A program made the position numbers and the translations under genes. A stretch of 64,000 bases of DNA from Geoalkalibacter ferrihydriticus DSM 17813 (GTDB taxonomy: Bacteria; Desulfobacterota; Desulfuromonadia; Desulfuromonadales; Geoalkalibacteraceae), in the NCBI RefSeq assembly GCF_000820505.1, contig NZ_JWJD01000004.1:128955-192954 (forward strand). The letters are read 5' to 3'. Each line of letters opens with the position of its first letter. Positions within the stretch are counted from its first letter, which is position 1. Below are positions 1 through 9,888 of this stretch, piece by piece. The notes beneath the pieces are model-generated. The model was not told the DNA's origin and did not search any database. It worked only from the letters and a program-made list of their open reading frames with translations.

Positions 1-1
1 C

Positions 2-697
2 GACACGGTGATCCTTTCCTCCAAATTCATCCCCGGCAACGAGAAGGCCATCAGCAACCTCATCAATCACCTCTACCGACGTGGCGCAGAGGTCTATTAC
101 GAGACCACCAGCGAAATCCATGTCTCGGGGCATGCCGGGCAGGAGGAACTCAAGCTTATGCTGGCGCTGACCCGGCCGCGCTATTTCGTACCGATTCACG
201 GCGAGTACCGCCATCTGGTGCGCCATGCGCAACTGGCGCGTACCATGGGGGTGGCCGCCGATTACGTCCGGGTGCTGGAGAACGGCCAACCGCTGGTGGT
301 GGGGCCCAACGGCCTGCGCCGGGAGGCGCGGGTGGACAGCGGCCGGGTGCTGGTCGACGGCAAAGGGGTGGGGGACGTGGGCGCCATGGAACTGCGGGAT
401 CGCCGCCATCTGGCCAATCACGGCCTGGTTATGGCGATTCTCGGCGTCAATCAGAAAAGCGGCGAAATCGTCTATGGGCCAGAAATCTTTACCCGCGGCT
501 TCATCCCTGAAGAAAACAGCGCCGCCTATCTGGAGGAGATGCGCGCAGTGATTCTGCAGGTATTCCAGGAACACAGCCTCGAAGCCGTCACCGAATGGGA
601 AGAGCTGCGGGTCGAAGTTCGCAAGGCTCTGCGCCGCCTCTTTAATCGCACCATAAAACGCCGGCCGCTCATCGTGCCGGTGATCATGGAACTTTAA
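2..697 (+). CDS. rnj: Ribonuclease J, C-terminal part (5' end outside the window)
   Basis: The frame is open from base 2 and encodes about 231 residues, less than half of the roughly 550 usual for RNase J. RNase J is a metallo-beta-lactamase/beta-CASP enzyme with 5'-3' exonuclease and endonuclease activity in RNA decay and maturation. Visible family signatures are the opening [17 protein letters not shown] stretch of the beta-CASP region, the HVSGHAG motif near residue 40 and PIHGEYRHL near residue 65, which supply metal and phosphate ligands, followed by the C-terminal RNase J domain. The catalytic HxHxDH motif must lie upstream. It ends 13 bases before ftsK. Confidence 0.93.
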   Translation, partial: DTVILSSKFIPGNEKAISNLINHLYRRGAEVYYETTSEIHVSGHAGQEELKLMLALTRPRYFVPIHGEYRHLVRHAQLARTMGVAADYVRVLENGQPLVVGPNGLRREARVDSGRVLVDGKGVGDVGAMELRDRRHLANHGLVMAILGVNQKSGEIVYGPEIFTRGFIPEENSAAYLEEMRAVILQVFQEHSLEAVTEWEELRVEVRKALRRLFNRTIKRRPLIVPVIMEL

Positions 698-710
698 GCA
701 GAATTCAACT

Positions 711-2990
711 ATGTCCAAAGATGAGAAGAAATCCCTGGCCGGTGTTCTGAAAAAGGAAATCTCCGGCCTCCTGTGGTTGGCGGCGGGACTGTTCGTGCTG
801 CTGTGTCTGGTCTCCTACAACAGCGGTGACCCGTCCTTCAACAACAATCTGCACCCGGAAAAAATTCACAATTTCGGCGGTGTGGTCGGCGCCCATGTGG
901 CCGACCTGCTTTATCAGGCCGTCGGCCTGCCCGCTTTGCTCATCCCACTGATCTGCTTTCTGACGGCTTGGCGCCTGCTGAAAATGCGCGAGGTCAGATT
1001 CCGGCTCTACAAATCCCTGGCCTTTGTGGCCCTGCTGCTCTCCTTGGGAGGCATGCTGGCCCTGGGTCTCGATCAGGTCATGCTGTTCGGCCAGACCATC
1101 AACGAGGCCGGGGGCGGCGCCGGGCGCATCCTGGTCGACACCCTCTCGCTGTGGCTCAATGTGACCGGGGCGGCCATTGTGCTTTCCGTCTTTTTTCTCG
1201 TCTCGCTGATTCTTGCAACGCGCTTTTCCATGGTGCTGTTTCTCTCCGGTCGCCTGGATCTCCTTGGCCGCAGCCTCGAAGAACGCCGCTCCCGGCGGGA
1301 TGCACAAAAAGCCCGGAAAGCCAGGGAAAAAGGCGAGCGCCAGGAAAAGGGCCCGCTGATTCAGGCGCCCGTGACGCCCGCCCCGGTGGCGCGCGTCAAT
1401 CCGAAAAAAAAGAAAAAACAGGAGGAGCAGGAACGCCAGGTCGCCTTTGAATTTCTTGAACCCTCCGGCACCTACCACCGCCCGCCTCTGTCGTTACTCG
1501 ACCATGAAGGCGGCCCCGCGCCGCCCGTCGATCGCGAGTCGCTGATGGCCAACGCCCGGCTGCTGGAAAACAAGCTCAGGGATTTTGGTGTTCAGGGCGA
1601 GGTGGTCGAAGTCAAGCCGGGGCCAGTGGTGACCATGTACGAGTTCGCTCCTGCAGCCGGGGTCAAGGTCAACAAGATCGCCGGCCTCTCCGATGATCTG
1701 TCCATGGCCTTGCGCGCCCTCTCCATCCGCATCGTCGCACCCATTCCCGGGCGCGGCGTGGTCGGCATCGAGATTCCCAACCGCGAGCGCGCAACCGTGT
1801 GGCTCAAGGACATCATCGAGACCGATGTCTTTCAGCGCGCCGGGGGGCGGCTGCCCATGGCGCTGGGGCAGGATATTTTCGGCGGCACGGTGGTCGCCGA
1901 TCTGGCCAAAATGCCGCATCTGCTGGTCGCCGGTTCCACCGGCAGCGGCAAGTCGGTGTCCATCAACACCATGATCCTCTCCCTGCTCTACCGCGCCACC
2001 CCCGAGGACGTGCGCATCATCATGGTCGACCCCAAGATGCTCGAACTCTCCATTTACGAGGGCATCCCCCACCTGCTGCTGCCGGTGGTGACCAACCCCA
2101 AAAAAGCCGCCCTGGCCCTCAATTGGGCGGTGCGCGAGATGGAGCGGCGCTACCGCCTGATGGCAGACAAAGGGGTGCGCAACATCGACGGCTACAACAA
2201 GAAGCTGGCGCGCGAGGAAAAGGACAAGGCCGAGCAGAAAGCCCAGGGGGTGATGGTGGTGGAGAGCACCGATCTCATGGAGGACGAGCTGCCGGAGATC
2301 CAACCCATTGCCGGGGAGGAACTCGAACACGGGCATCTGCCCTTCATCGTGGTCATCGTCGATGAGCTAGCCGACCTGATGATGGTTGCCGGACGCGAGA
2401 TCGAAGAATCCATCGCGCGTCTGGCACAAATGGCGCGCGCCGCCGGCATCCATCTGATTCTCGCCACCCAGCGCCCCTCCGTCGACGTCATCACCGGGCT
2501 GATCAAGGCCAACTTTCCCACGCGCATTTCCTTCAAGGTCTTCTCGCGCATCGATTCGCGCACCATTCTCGACTCCATGGGCGCCGAAACCCTTCTCGGC
2601 ATGGGTGACATGCTCTACCTGCCGCCCGGCACCGGCGCTCTGCAGCGTGTGCATGGGGCGTTTGTCAGCGAACTGGAAGTGCAGCGGGTGGTCGATTTCC
2701 TCAAGAAACAGGGGGAGCCGGAGTACGACAAGTCGATTCTTGAAGCGCCGCCCAGCGCCGAAGGCGGCGGCGAGGACGACGATGATGAACTGGACGAAAA
2801 GTGGGATGAAGCCCTGGCGCTGGTCACCGATTCCCGCCAGGCGTCCATTTCCATGCTGCAACGCCGCCTGCGGGTCGGCTACAATCGCGCCGCGCGCATG
2901 ATCGAGAAGATGGAGCAGGAAGGGATTATCGGTCCCTCCGACGGCACCAGCCGCCCCCGTGAAGTATTCATCAACCGCATCGATCCCTGA
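711..2990 (+). CDS. ftsK: FtsK/SpoIIIE DNA translocase
   Basis: A 759-residue septal DNA translocase that pumps chromosome ends through the closing septum. The N-terminus has about four membrane segments (roughly residues 18-36, 65-90, 100-121, 148-180). The linker is short, basic and Lys-rich (near 195-235), unlike the very long linker of E. coli FtsK. The motor has Walker A GSTGSGKS at 408-415 and a Walker B strand ending at D551 ([11 protein letters not shown]). The last 70 residues form the winged-helix gamma domain, which in other species reads KOPS sequences. It follows rnj by 13 bases, without a clear Shine-Dalgarno sequence. Confidence 0.96.
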   Translation: MSKDEKKSLAGVLKKEISGLLWLAAGLFVLLCLVSYNSGDPSFNNNLHPEKIHNFGGVVGAHVADLLYQAVGLPALLIPLICFLTAWRLLKMREVRFRLYKSLAFVALLLSLGGMLALGLDQVMLFGQTINEAGGGAGRILVDTLSLWLNVTGAAIVLSVFFLVSLILATRFSMVLFLSGRLDLLGRSLEERRSRRDAQKARKAREKGERQEKGPLIQAPVTPAPVARVNPKKKKKQEEQERQVAFEFLEPSGTYHRPPLSLLDHEGGPAPPVDRESLMANARLLENKLRDFGVQGEVVEVKPGPVVTMYEFAPAAGVKVNKIAGLSDDLSMALRALSIRIVAPIPGRGVVGIEIPNRERATVWLKDIIETDVFQRAGGRLPMALGQDIFGGTVVADLAKMPHLLVAGSTGSGKSVSINTMILSLLYRATPEDVRIIMVDPKMLELSIYEGIPHLLLPVVTNPKKAALALNWAVREMERRYRLMADKGVRNIDGYNKKLAREEKDKAEQKAQGVMVVESTDLMEDELPEIQPIAGEELEHGHLPFIVVIVDELADLMMVAGREIEESIARLAQMARAAGIHLILATQRPSVDVITGLIKANFPTRISFKVFSRIDSRTILDSMGAETLLGMGDMLYLPPGTGALQRVHGAFVSELEVQRVVDFLKKQGEPEYDKSILEAPPSAEGGGEDDDDELDEKWDEALALVTDSRQASISMLQRRLRVGYNRAARMIEKMEQEGIIGPSDGTSRPREVFINRIDP

Positions 2991-3001
2991 GACGAGCGTT
3001 C

Positions 3002-4069
3002 ATGGCCAACCAGAAAAACAATGAACAGAGCATCATCGAACTATGTCTGGCCTCGCTCCATGCCCTGCCCGGCTGTCGTTTTGAATTTTCTCCGGCCGCG
3101 GCGGGCAGCGATCATGCCGGCCACCTGGAGCTCTCGGGCCCCTGGGGCGCCTGCCGCTACCAGGCACAGGTGGTGACCCGCCTTACCCCGCTGGCCGCAC
3201 AACTGGCGATACACCAGGCCCAGGCGACAAGGGACTTCCCCTTGCTACTGCTCGCAGACTTTGTTTCCGAGCGCCTGGCCGGACAACTGAGAAGCCACGG
3301 CATCGCCTATCTGGATACGGTGGGCAATGCATCGCTGCATGAAGGCGGTTTGCTGGTCGAGGTCAGCGGACGCAAACGCAAGGCCCGCCCGCCACGCACC
3401 AGCCGCGGCTTTCAGCCTTCGGGCCTGCGTCTGATCCATCTGCTGCTGCGCAAGCCTGAAGCCCTCAACTGGAACTACCGGCGCCTGGCCAAGGAGGCCG
3501 GGTTGGCTCTGGGCGCGGTGGGGCCGGTTCTCAAGGAACTCGAAGAACGCGGCTTCAGTGTCGACGACGCCGGCGGCAAGCGCCGTCTGCGCAATCGGCT
3601 CGACCTGTTCCGCCGCTGGGAGATCGGCTACCTGGAGCGGCTGCGCCCGAAACTGCTGGTGGAGCATTGCCGCCCCGCCGCCGACATCGGCTTGGGTGCC
3701 CTGACGGATCTGATTCGCCGGCAAAATCTTCAAGGCCAGATTCAGATCGGCGGCGAACTCGGAGCCGCCCTGGTTCTTGAAGGGGTCAAGCCCCAGCAGG
3801 CGGTGTTGCATCTCAACGGCGACCCACTGGCCATTATGCTGCGCCTGCGCCTGGTCCCTGATCCCGATGGCGAAGTCATTCTGCTTAAGGCCCTGGGTAC
3901 GCGCAGCGACGGCGAACGTCTGGCCCTGGCGGATCCGCTGCTGCTGCATGCCGAACTCATGGGGATCGGCAGCACGCGCGAAGAACTGGCCGAGCAGCTG
4001 TTCGAACGCTATCTGTCGCGTCACTTTCAGTCTCCCACCCTGGGCGGATCCGCGGAAAGGTCGAAATGA
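3002..4069 (+). CDS. AbiEi-like winged-helix protein (type IV antitoxin family), orphan
   Basis: A 355-residue protein resembling the AbiEi-type transcriptional regulators of type IV toxin-antitoxin systems. Seen in the sequence: an N-terminal region with the family-like LLLLADFVSERLAGQLR followed by GIAYLDTVGNASL (about residues 80-118); a basic linker; a winged-helix-like segment near 140-185 (NYRRLAKEAGLALGAVGPVLKELEERG); and a C-terminal part ending in ADPLLLHAELMGIGSTREELAEQLF. The family assignment rests on my recognition of these motifs. No AbiEii nucleotidyltransferase toxin adjoins it. Its stop overlaps the larB start (ATGA), so it may be translated with, and possibly regulate, the larBC genes. 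That role is inference. Confidence 0.6.
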   Translation: MANQKNNEQSIIELCLASLHALPGCRFEFSPAAAGSDHAGHLELSGPWGACRYQAQVVTRLTPLAAQLAIHQAQATRDFPLLLLADFVSERLAGQLRSHGIAYLDTVGNASLHEGGLLVEVSGRKRKARPPRTSRGFQPSGLRLIHLLLRKPEALNWNYRRLAKEAGLALGAVGPVLKELEERGFSVDDAGGKRRLRNRLDLFRRWEIGYLERLRPKLLVEHCRPAADIGLGALTDLIRRQNLQGQIQIGGELGAALVLEGVKPQQAVLHLNGDPLAIMLRLRLVPDPDGEVILLKALGTRSDGERLALADPLLLHAELMGIGSTREELAEQLFERYLSRHFQSPTLGGSAERSK

Positions 4070-4824
4070 ACGCCACCGAACTCCGAGAGTTATTGACGAC
4101 TCTACAGCAAGGACAGACCAGCGTTTCCGAGGCTCTGGAACGGCTGCAACGATTGCCCTTTGAGGACATCGGCGTGGCCATGATCGATCATCACCGCGAA
4201 TTGCGCCAAGGCGCTCCCGAGGTCATTTTCGGCGAGGGCAAGAGCGCCGCGCAATTGCAGGCCATCGTCGCCCGCATGCAGCAGCGCGGCGGCAACATCC
4301 TCGCCACCCGCCTCGACCTGGACAAGGGCCGGGCGCTGCTCTCCGATTTTCCCGAAGGACAATTCGATCCCGAGGCACGGACCTTTGCGCTGATCCAGAA
4401 ACCCGTGAACCAAATCGGGCGTGGCACCATCGCGGTGGTCTCGGCCGGCACCTCGGATCTGCCGGTGGCGCGCGAGGCAGCGGTCACCGCGCGTCTGCTC
4501 GGCCATCAGGTGGAAGAGCTGGTGGATGTCGGCGTTGCCGGTCTGCACCGCCTCTTCGCCCGCGCCGACGTGTTGCGGCGCGCCGCGGTGATCATCGTCG
4601 TGGCCGGCATGGAAGGCGCACTGCCTTCGGTGGTCGGCGGGCTGGTCGCCGCACCGGTCATCGCCGTGCCCACCTCGGTGGGTTACGGCGCGGCTTTCGG
4701 CGGGGTCGCCGCCCTGCTCGGCATGCTCAACTCCTGCGCCGGCGGCGTCACCGTGGTCAACATCGACAACGGCTTCGGCGCAGCCTATGCCGCGCATCGC
4801 ATCAACCAGGGCGAGACACCATGA
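4066..4824 (+). CDS. larB: LarB, pyridinium-3,5-biscarboxylic acid mononucleotide synthase
   Basis: This 252-residue protein belongs to the PurE/AIR-carboxylase-like LarB family. LarB carboxylates and hydrolyses nicotinic acid adenine dinucleotide, the first step to the nickel-pincer nucleotide cofactor of lactate racemase and related enzymes. Supporting features are the N-terminal FGEGKSAAQL segment, the central VVSAGTSDLPVAREA motif (about residues 125-140) and the glycine-rich C-terminal half (GMEGALPSVVGGLV, PTSVGYGAAFGGVAALLGMLNSCAGGV). It overlaps its neighbours by ATGA on both sides and is followed directly by larC. Neither larA nor the sulfur-transfer gene larE is in the window. Confidence 0.93.
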   Translation: MNATELRELLTTLQQGQTSVSEALERLQRLPFEDIGVAMIDHHRELRQGAPEVIFGEGKSAAQLQAIVARMQQRGGNILATRLDLDKGRALLSDFPEGQFDPEARTFALIQKPVNQIGRGTIAVVSAGTSDLPVAREAAVTARLLGHQVEELVDVGVAGLHRLFARADVLRRAAVIIVVAGMEGALPSVVGGLVAAPVIAVPTSVGYGAAFGGVAALLGMLNSCAGGVTVVNIDNGFGAAYAAHRINQGETP

Positions 4825-6008
4825 GAACCCTCTACCTTGATCCTTTTTCCGGCATCTCCGGCGACATGTTTCTCGGGCTGCTGGTCGATCTCGGGGTGCC
4901 CGTCGCGGATCTGGAAACGGCGCTAACGATGCTGCCCGTCACTGGCTGGCGGCTGCAAGCCGCTGTGGAACGCCGCCAGGGCATCGCCGGCACACGGCTA
5001 CGGGTCGAGTGCGAGGAAACTCACCATCACCGCACGTGGCGCGACATCGACGCGATGCTCGCGCAAAGCTCACTGGCGGGGCCGGTGCGCGAATCGGCAC
5101 GGCGTATTTTCCGCCGCATCGGCGTCGCCGAAGCCAAGGTGCACGGCATCGCCCTGGACGAGGTCCACTTTCATGAGGTCGGCGCCCTCGACTCCATCGT
5201 CGATATCGTCGCCGCCGCCGCCGGCTTGGCCGTGCTAAGTGTCGACCAAGTCATCTGCGCCCCCCTGCCCCTGAGTCGCGGCTTCGTGAGGTGTGCCCAC
5301 GGCAACTTCCCCCTGCCCGCGCCGGCCACCGTGGAAATTCTGCATGGAGTTCCGGTTGTGGACGGCAATTCAGAGTTCGAACTGGTCACCCCGACGGGGG
5401 CCGCGATTGCCGCCGAGATTGCGACCTTCGGCCCCCTGCCGGCCATGCACGTCGCACGCAGCGGCTATGGAGTTGGTGGCCGCCATCTTGCAGATCGCCC
5501 CAATCTGCTGCGTGGCATCCTCGGTGACACCTCAGTGCCGAGCGACACCGACCAGGTCGAGGTGCTGGAAACCCACATCGACGACAGCAACCCCGAATGG
5601 CTCGGGGCGCTAATGGAGGATCTGCTCGCCGCCGGCGCTCTGGATGTAGCCTACGTCCCTTTGCAGATGAAAAAAAACCGCCCCGGCGTCGGCGTCACGG
5701 TGATCGCTCCCCAGGGGCGCGGCGCTGAACTGGCAGGGCATCTGCTGCGTGAGAGCAGCGCCATCGGCGTACGGAAGCAGACGGTTGAGCGCCTCAAGCT
5801 CGAGCGCGAAACCGCCACCCTGGCAACCGAACTTGGTGCGGTCGAGGTCAAATTACTGCGCCAAGCCGGGCGCCTGCTGCGCATCGCTCCCGAATACGAG
5901 GGCTGCCGGCGTCTCGCCCGGGCCGCCGGCCGCCCCCTGCCCGAAGTTTACCGTCTGGTGGAACGCGCAGCGCAGGAGATGGCGTCAAGGATGCAGGATG
6001 AGGAATGA
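4821..6008 (+). CDS. larC: LarC, nickel insertion protein for the nickel-pincer cofactor
   Basis: The 395-residue LarC is a CTP-dependent cyclometallase that inserts nickel into the pincer cofactor. Recognisable are FSGISGDMFLGLLVDLG at the N-terminus, a His-rich segment THHHRTWRDI (about 68-78), the HFHEVGALDSIVDIV motif (about 115-130) and the C-terminal ETHIDDSNPEWLG...MKKNRPG region (about 250-290). In Lactiplantibacillus plantarum the protein is made as two segments joined by programmed frameshifting; here it is one unbroken frame. The start overlaps larB by ATGA and its last codons overlap pgpA. Confidence 0.94.
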   Translation: MRTLYLDPFSGISGDMFLGLLVDLGVPVADLETALTMLPVTGWRLQAAVERRQGIAGTRLRVECEETHHHRTWRDIDAMLAQSSLAGPVRESARRIFRRIGVAEAKVHGIALDEVHFHEVGALDSIVDIVAAAAGLAVLSVDQVICAPLPLSRGFVRCAHGNFPLPAPATVEILHGVPVVDGNSEFELVTPTGAAIAAEIATFGPLPAMHVARSGYGVGGRHLADRPNLLRGILGDTSVPSDTDQVEVLETHIDDSNPEWLGALMEDLLAAGALDVAYVPLQMKKNRPGVGVTVIAPQGRGAELAGHLLRESSAIGVRKQTVERLKLERETATLATELGAVEVKLLRQAGRLLRIAPEYEGCRRLARAAGRPLPEVYRLVERAAQEMASRMQDEE

Positions 6009-6471
6009 AGGCGTAAATAAACAAAAACTTGTCCTGCTGCTGTCGAGCAACGCAGGGCTCGGCTATTTTCCCTGGGCACCCGGCACCATCGGCACCCTGG
6101 CCGGGATTCCCGCCTTCTGGCTGCTGGCGCGGCTCTCCGTGCCGCTTTATCTACTGAGCTGGACGGTGCTGTTGGTCCTGGCTTTCTGGGCCGCCGCGGA
6201 GGCGGGGCGCATCTACGGGGTGGTCGATGATGGACGCATTGTCATCGACGAGCTGGTGGGTTATCTTGTCACGGTGGCCTTTGTGCCCTTTTCCTGGACA
6301 ACGGCGCTGCTGGGCTTTGTGTTTTTCCGTTTTTTCGATATTGTCAAGCTCTGGCCTGCCAGTTGGTTCGACCGCCGCATGAAAAACGGCGTCGGGGTGG
6401 TTCTCGACGACGTCGTCGCAGGCATCTACGGAGCCGTCGCTCTGCATCTGTGCCTGGCGTTTCTGGGGTAA
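5998..6471 (+). CDS. pgpA: Phosphatidylglycerophosphatase A
   Basis: About 157 residues; a membrane phosphatase that removes the phosphate from phosphatidylglycerophosphate to give phosphatidylglycerol. Family signatures are GLGYFPWAPGTIGTL (about residues 20-35) and DDGRIVIDELVGYLV (about 76-90), whose acidic residues are conserved in PgpA, plus FRFFDIVKLWPASWFD in the third quarter. Several hydrophobic helices are present. I placed the start at the ATG of 5998, which lies inside the end of larC; the open frame extends further upstream but lacks similarity there. Confidence 0.9.
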   Translation: MRNEGVNKQKLVLLLSSNAGLGYFPWAPGTIGTLAGIPAFWLLARLSVPLYLLSWTVLLVLAFWAAAEAGRIYGVVDDGRIVIDELVGYLVTVAFVPFSWTTALLGFVFFRFFDIVKLWPASWFDRRMKNGVGVVLDDVVAGIYGAVALHLCLAFLG

Positions 6472-6494
6472 ATTTTATTGCATCGGAGGTTGTC

Positions 6495-7745
6495 GTGAAT
6501 CTCGACATCGCAGTCCTCGCCGTCGGGGATGAACTGCTCAACGGCGAAATTCCCGACACCAATACCGCGACCATCGGGCGTCTGCTCAATGCCGGGGGCT
6601 ATCGGCTGGGCGAGGGGCGCACCGTTCCCGACCAGGAGGAAACCATTGCCCTGGCTCTGCGCGACCTTGCGGCGCGTCATCAGGTGGTGGTGGTCACTGG
6701 CGGCCTGGGCCCGACGCGCGACGACCTTACCGCCCGCGCTGCCGCCCGCGCCTTCGATCTCCAGCTGACAATCAACGATGAGGCCCTGACTCTGATCCGC
6801 GCCTTTTTTCAGGAACACGACCTGGAGATGGACCCGCGCAACGAAAAACAGGCCCTGTTGCCGCAGCAATGCCTGGTACTGCCCAATCTGCGCGGCACCG
6901 CTCCCGGTTTTCTCCTTGAGCAGAAGCAGAGCCTGCTGCTGTTTTTTCCCGGCGTCCCGGTGGAAATGGAGGCCATGGTCGAAGCCGAGCTTCTGCCGCG
7001 CCTCGACGCTCTGAGCGGCGGCCATCCGCCTCTGTGCGAGCGCATTCTCAAAATATTCGGTCTCTCCGAGCCCAAGACCGAAAGCCTGCTCGACGGCCTG
7101 ACCCTGCCATCCGGCGTGAATATCGGATTCGGCGTCGACTTTCCCCTGGTGCACCTCAAATTGCGCGCCACCGGTCGCGCGGCCGAAGACCTGCTCGATC
7201 AGGCCGAAGTCAGCGTTCAACGACGCCTGGGCGATTTCATCGTCGCCCGTGGGCGCGAAACCTTGCCCCAGACTGTCGCCCGCCTGCTGAGCGCCAGCGG
7301 CCTGACCCTGTCGTTGGCTGAATCCTGCACCGGCGGTTTGGTGGCCGCCTGGCTCACCGATATTCCCGGCGCTTCAGCCTTTCTCGATCGCGGCGCGGTG
7401 ACTTACTCCAACCAATCCAAGAACGATTGGCTGGGCGTGTCCAAACGCATGCTGCACGACCAGGGCGCGGTCAGTGAAACCTGCGCGCGCGCCATGGCCA
7501 CGGGGCTACGCCAGAGTACCCGCACCGATATCACCATCGCCGTGACCGGCATCGCCGGACCTGACGGCGGCACCCCGGACAAACCGGTAGGCACGGTCTT
7601 TATCGCCCTTTCGGCCAATGACGCTGAGCAGGCCAAAGGCTACAGGTTCAGCGGCAGTCGTGACCAGATTCGCAAACTTTCCGCTTGCATGGCCCTGGAA
7701 TGGATCCGCCGCTATCTGGTGGAGCGGGGACAGCCCAAACGCTGA
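6495..7745 (+). CDS. cinA: CinA-type nicotinamide-nucleotide amidase / competence-damage protein
   Basis: A 416-residue two-domain CinA. The N-terminal MoaB/Mog-like (MoCF) domain has VGDELLNGEIPDTN and VTGGLGPTRDDLTA; in bacteria with full-length CinA this half acts as ADP-ribose pyrophosphatase. The C-terminal PncC domain has LAESCTGGLVAAWLTDIPG (about 275-293) and AVTGIAGPDGGTPDKPVGTV and deamidates NMN to recycle NAD. I chose the GTG start at 6495 because a clear CGGAGG lies at 6484-6489 and similarity begins there. In many bacteria cinA is linked to recA, as here (2.7 kb downstream). Confidence 0.95.
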   Translation: MNLDIAVLAVGDELLNGEIPDTNTATIGRLLNAGGYRLGEGRTVPDQEETIALALRDLAARHQVVVVTGGLGPTRDDLTARAAARAFDLQLTINDEALTLIRAFFQEHDLEMDPRNEKQALLPQQCLVLPNLRGTAPGFLLEQKQSLLLFFPGVPVEMEAMVEAELLPRLDALSGGHPPLCERILKIFGLSEPKTESLLDGLTLPSGVNIGFGVDFPLVHLKLRATGRAAEDLLDQAEVSVQRRLGDFIVARGRETLPQTVARLLSASGLTLSLAESCTGGLVAAWLTDIPGASAFLDRGAVTYSNQSKNDWLGVSKRMLHDQGAVSETCARAMATGLRQSTRTDITIAVTGIAGPDGGTPDKPVGTVFIALSANDAEQAKGYRFSGSRDQIRKLSACMALEWIRRYLVERGQPKR

Positions 7746-7779
7746 CAGCGATCCACAACCTCACCTGCCCGAGGACGTC

Positions 7780-9888
7780 ATGGTCGCAGCAACAAAAAAA
7801 ACCCACCGCCGCTCATTTGCCATGGCGCTCTGCGCAGCCTTGATTCTGCTGCCGGGCACCGCTCTGTCGACGGTCGCCGCTGCGGACCCGGTCATGACTA
7901 CGGAGCGGAACCTGAACGCGAACCGCGCGCTTCATACGGCATTGATTCAGGGTGCCGCCTTGCCCGCCTTGCCGGCTCTGGCCCTGGGCCTCGCCTGGCT
8001 TCACCAACGTCGCCGCCGCAACGTTCTGAGGGCTGAACTCAGAAACAAGGAGCAGGAGAACGCCCTGGCCCTGCGCGATCTTGAGCATTCACGCCGTCGC
8101 TTTCAGCAACTGCTCGACAATGCCGGCGATGCCATCTTCTTCATTGCACCTGACAGCGGCCATCTGTTACAGGTCAATCGCCAGGTCGAAAATCTCCTCG
8201 GCTATAGCGAGACGGAAATCCGCGCCCTGTCCCTCGCCGAGCTGTTTCCCGGCCACCACGAGCGCCGCTATCTGCGCCTTATGCGCCGGGTTGTGCGCAA
8301 CGGCTATGCAGAAGAGCCCAATCTGCATTTTCGCACCAAAAACGGCCAGCGGCTGGTCGGCGCGGTTCATGCCCGCCTCGGCCACCTCGATGACGCGCAG
8401 GTGGTGCACGGCGTGGTGCGCGACGTCACCCGGGTGCGCTTGAGCGAACAGCAGCTACGCCGTAAAAACCGCGAACTGACCCTGCTCAACGAAATCGCCC
8501 GGCGCATCGCCGGCCACCGCGGCCTGGATGAATTGCTGCAAGCGATTCTCGAAGATGTCATCAACGTCTTTGAAGCCCAGGGTGGCGGCATCTACCTGGT
8601 TCATCACTCAGACGGCACCTTGCAACTTGCCGCCCACCGCAACATCGAACCGGAGGTGCTGGCCGACATCCAGAAGGTGCCGCAAGGCACCGGCATGGCC
8701 GCCCGAGTCGCCGCCAGCGGCCGCCCGCAAAGTTCCGCGGACCTGAGCAACGATCTGCGCCTGCGCAGCCAAGCTATTCGCACCGCGGGTTGGCGTGGAT
8801 TCCAGGCGATCCCTTTGAGCGCTAAAGACCAAACCGTCGGCGTGCTGTTTCTCTACAATCGCGACCAGCGCGTACTCAGCCGCGACGAAGTCCACCTGCT
8901 GATGGCCATCGGGCATCAGGTCGGCAGCGCCATCCAGGGGGCCGAACTTTATGAGGCATTGCGCTGGCAGAACCGCCTCACCGAGGCGAGCAACCGCGAA
9001 CTGCAACGCTCACGCAGGCAACTGCGGGAAAACCTAGATCAAGCACAGCGCCACAATCGCGAACTCGCGCGTCTGGAGGCCATGAAGAGCAATTTCATGG
9101 CCCTCGCCTCGCACGAGTTACGTACTCCCCTGACCTGCATTCTCTCGGGCGCGCAATTTCTCGTGCAACGCCTGGAATCGCGCCTGGATGCCGAAGAAAC
9201 GCAGCTTTTAGCGGCCCTGGTCCAAGGGGGGGAGCGCCTCGAAGCAATTGTGCGCGACATGCTCGAAGCGGCGCGCCTCGAGTCCCAATCTCTTTACCTG
9301 GCCCGGGAAAAAATTGATCTCTGCCAAATTTTGCATGAGGTCCATGGGGAGTTTCGGGCGGTTCTCGCCGACCGGCGGCTCGACTTCAAACTTCACAGCG
9401 TCCCCGAGGGAGCGGAACTCACCGGCGACGCCTACCACCTGCAACGCACCTTCGCCCGGCTGCTGGAAAATGCAGTCAAATACACCCCGTCCGGCGGCGG
9501 CATTGAAATCCGCAGTCGGTTGCGCTGTTTTGCCGAGCTGCACGGGGACAAGGAAAGCCTGAGCCGCTTCTCCCCGGTGTTTTTTCAGGAAACCCTCGGC
9601 GGACCGCTGATACAGGTCACCGTTGCGGACAACGGCATCGGCATCGAGGACGAAGAGCAACTGCGCGTCTTTGACAAATTCTATGAAGTCGGCGACATCA
9701 ACGCCCACTCCACCTCGCGCACCGGCTTCGGCGGCAAGGGCTTCGGGTTGGGGTTGACCCTGGTCAAGGGCATGGTGGAAGCCCATGGCGGCATGGTCTG
9801 GGTGGAGAGCGGGCCCGCGGGCGGCAGCGCCTTTCATGTCCTGCTGCCGGTCATGCTCGCCGCCGCAACGGAAGATCAGGGAACATGA
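7780..9888 (+). CDS. Membrane-associated PAS-GAF sensor histidine kinase
   Basis: 702 residues from the ATG preceded by GAGGA at 7771. Order seen: an N-terminal hydrophobic stretch (about 13-34), a second one (about 55-73), a short coiled coil, a PAS domain (about 100-215, with ITPxSGxLLxVN-like and NLLGYSETEI features), a GAF domain (about 235-385), a second coiled coil, a HisKA domain with phospho-accepting H445 in ALASHELRTPLT, and a HATPase domain with ADNGIGIEDEE and GKGFGLGLTLVKGMV. There is hardly any periplasmic loop, so the signal is probably read inside the cell by PAS or GAF. No response regulator is adjacent; thpR follows with an ATGA overlap. Confidence 0.92.
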   Translation: MVAATKKTHRRSFAMALCAALILLPGTALSTVAAADPVMTTERNLNANRALHTALIQGAALPALPALALGLAWLHQRRRRNVLRAELRNKEQENALALRDLEHSRRRFQQLLDNAGDAIFFIAPDSGHLLQVNRQVENLLGYSETEIRALSLAELFPGHHERRYLRLMRRVVRNGYAEEPNLHFRTKNGQRLVGAVHARLGHLDDAQVVHGVVRDVTRVRLSEQQLRRKNRELTLLNEIARRIAGHRGLDELLQAILEDVINVFEAQGGGIYLVHHSDGTLQLAAHRNIEPEVLADIQKVPQGTGMAARVAASGRPQSSADLSNDLRLRSQAIRTAGWRGFQAIPLSAKDQTVGVLFLYNRDQRVLSRDEVHLLMAIGHQVGSAIQGAELYEALRWQNRLTEASNRELQRSRRQLRENLDQAQRHNRELARLEAMKSNFMALASHELRTPLTCILSGAQFLVQRLESRLDAEETQLLAALVQGGERLEAIVRDMLEAARLESQSLYLAREKIDLCQILHEVHGEFRAVLADRRLDFKLHSVPEGAELTGDAYHLQRTFARLLENAVKYTPSGGGIEIRSRLRCFAELHGDKESLSRFSPVFFQETLGGPLIQVTVADNGIGIEDEEQLRVFDKFYEVGDINAHSTSRTGFGGKGFGLGLTLVKGMVEAHGGMVWVESGPAGGSAFHVLLPVMLAAATEDQGT

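Noticed and set aside
3002-4069. A complete AbiE toxin-antitoxin pair
   Set aside because: No nucleotidyltransferase toxin frame exists on either side; the neighbours are ftsK and larB.
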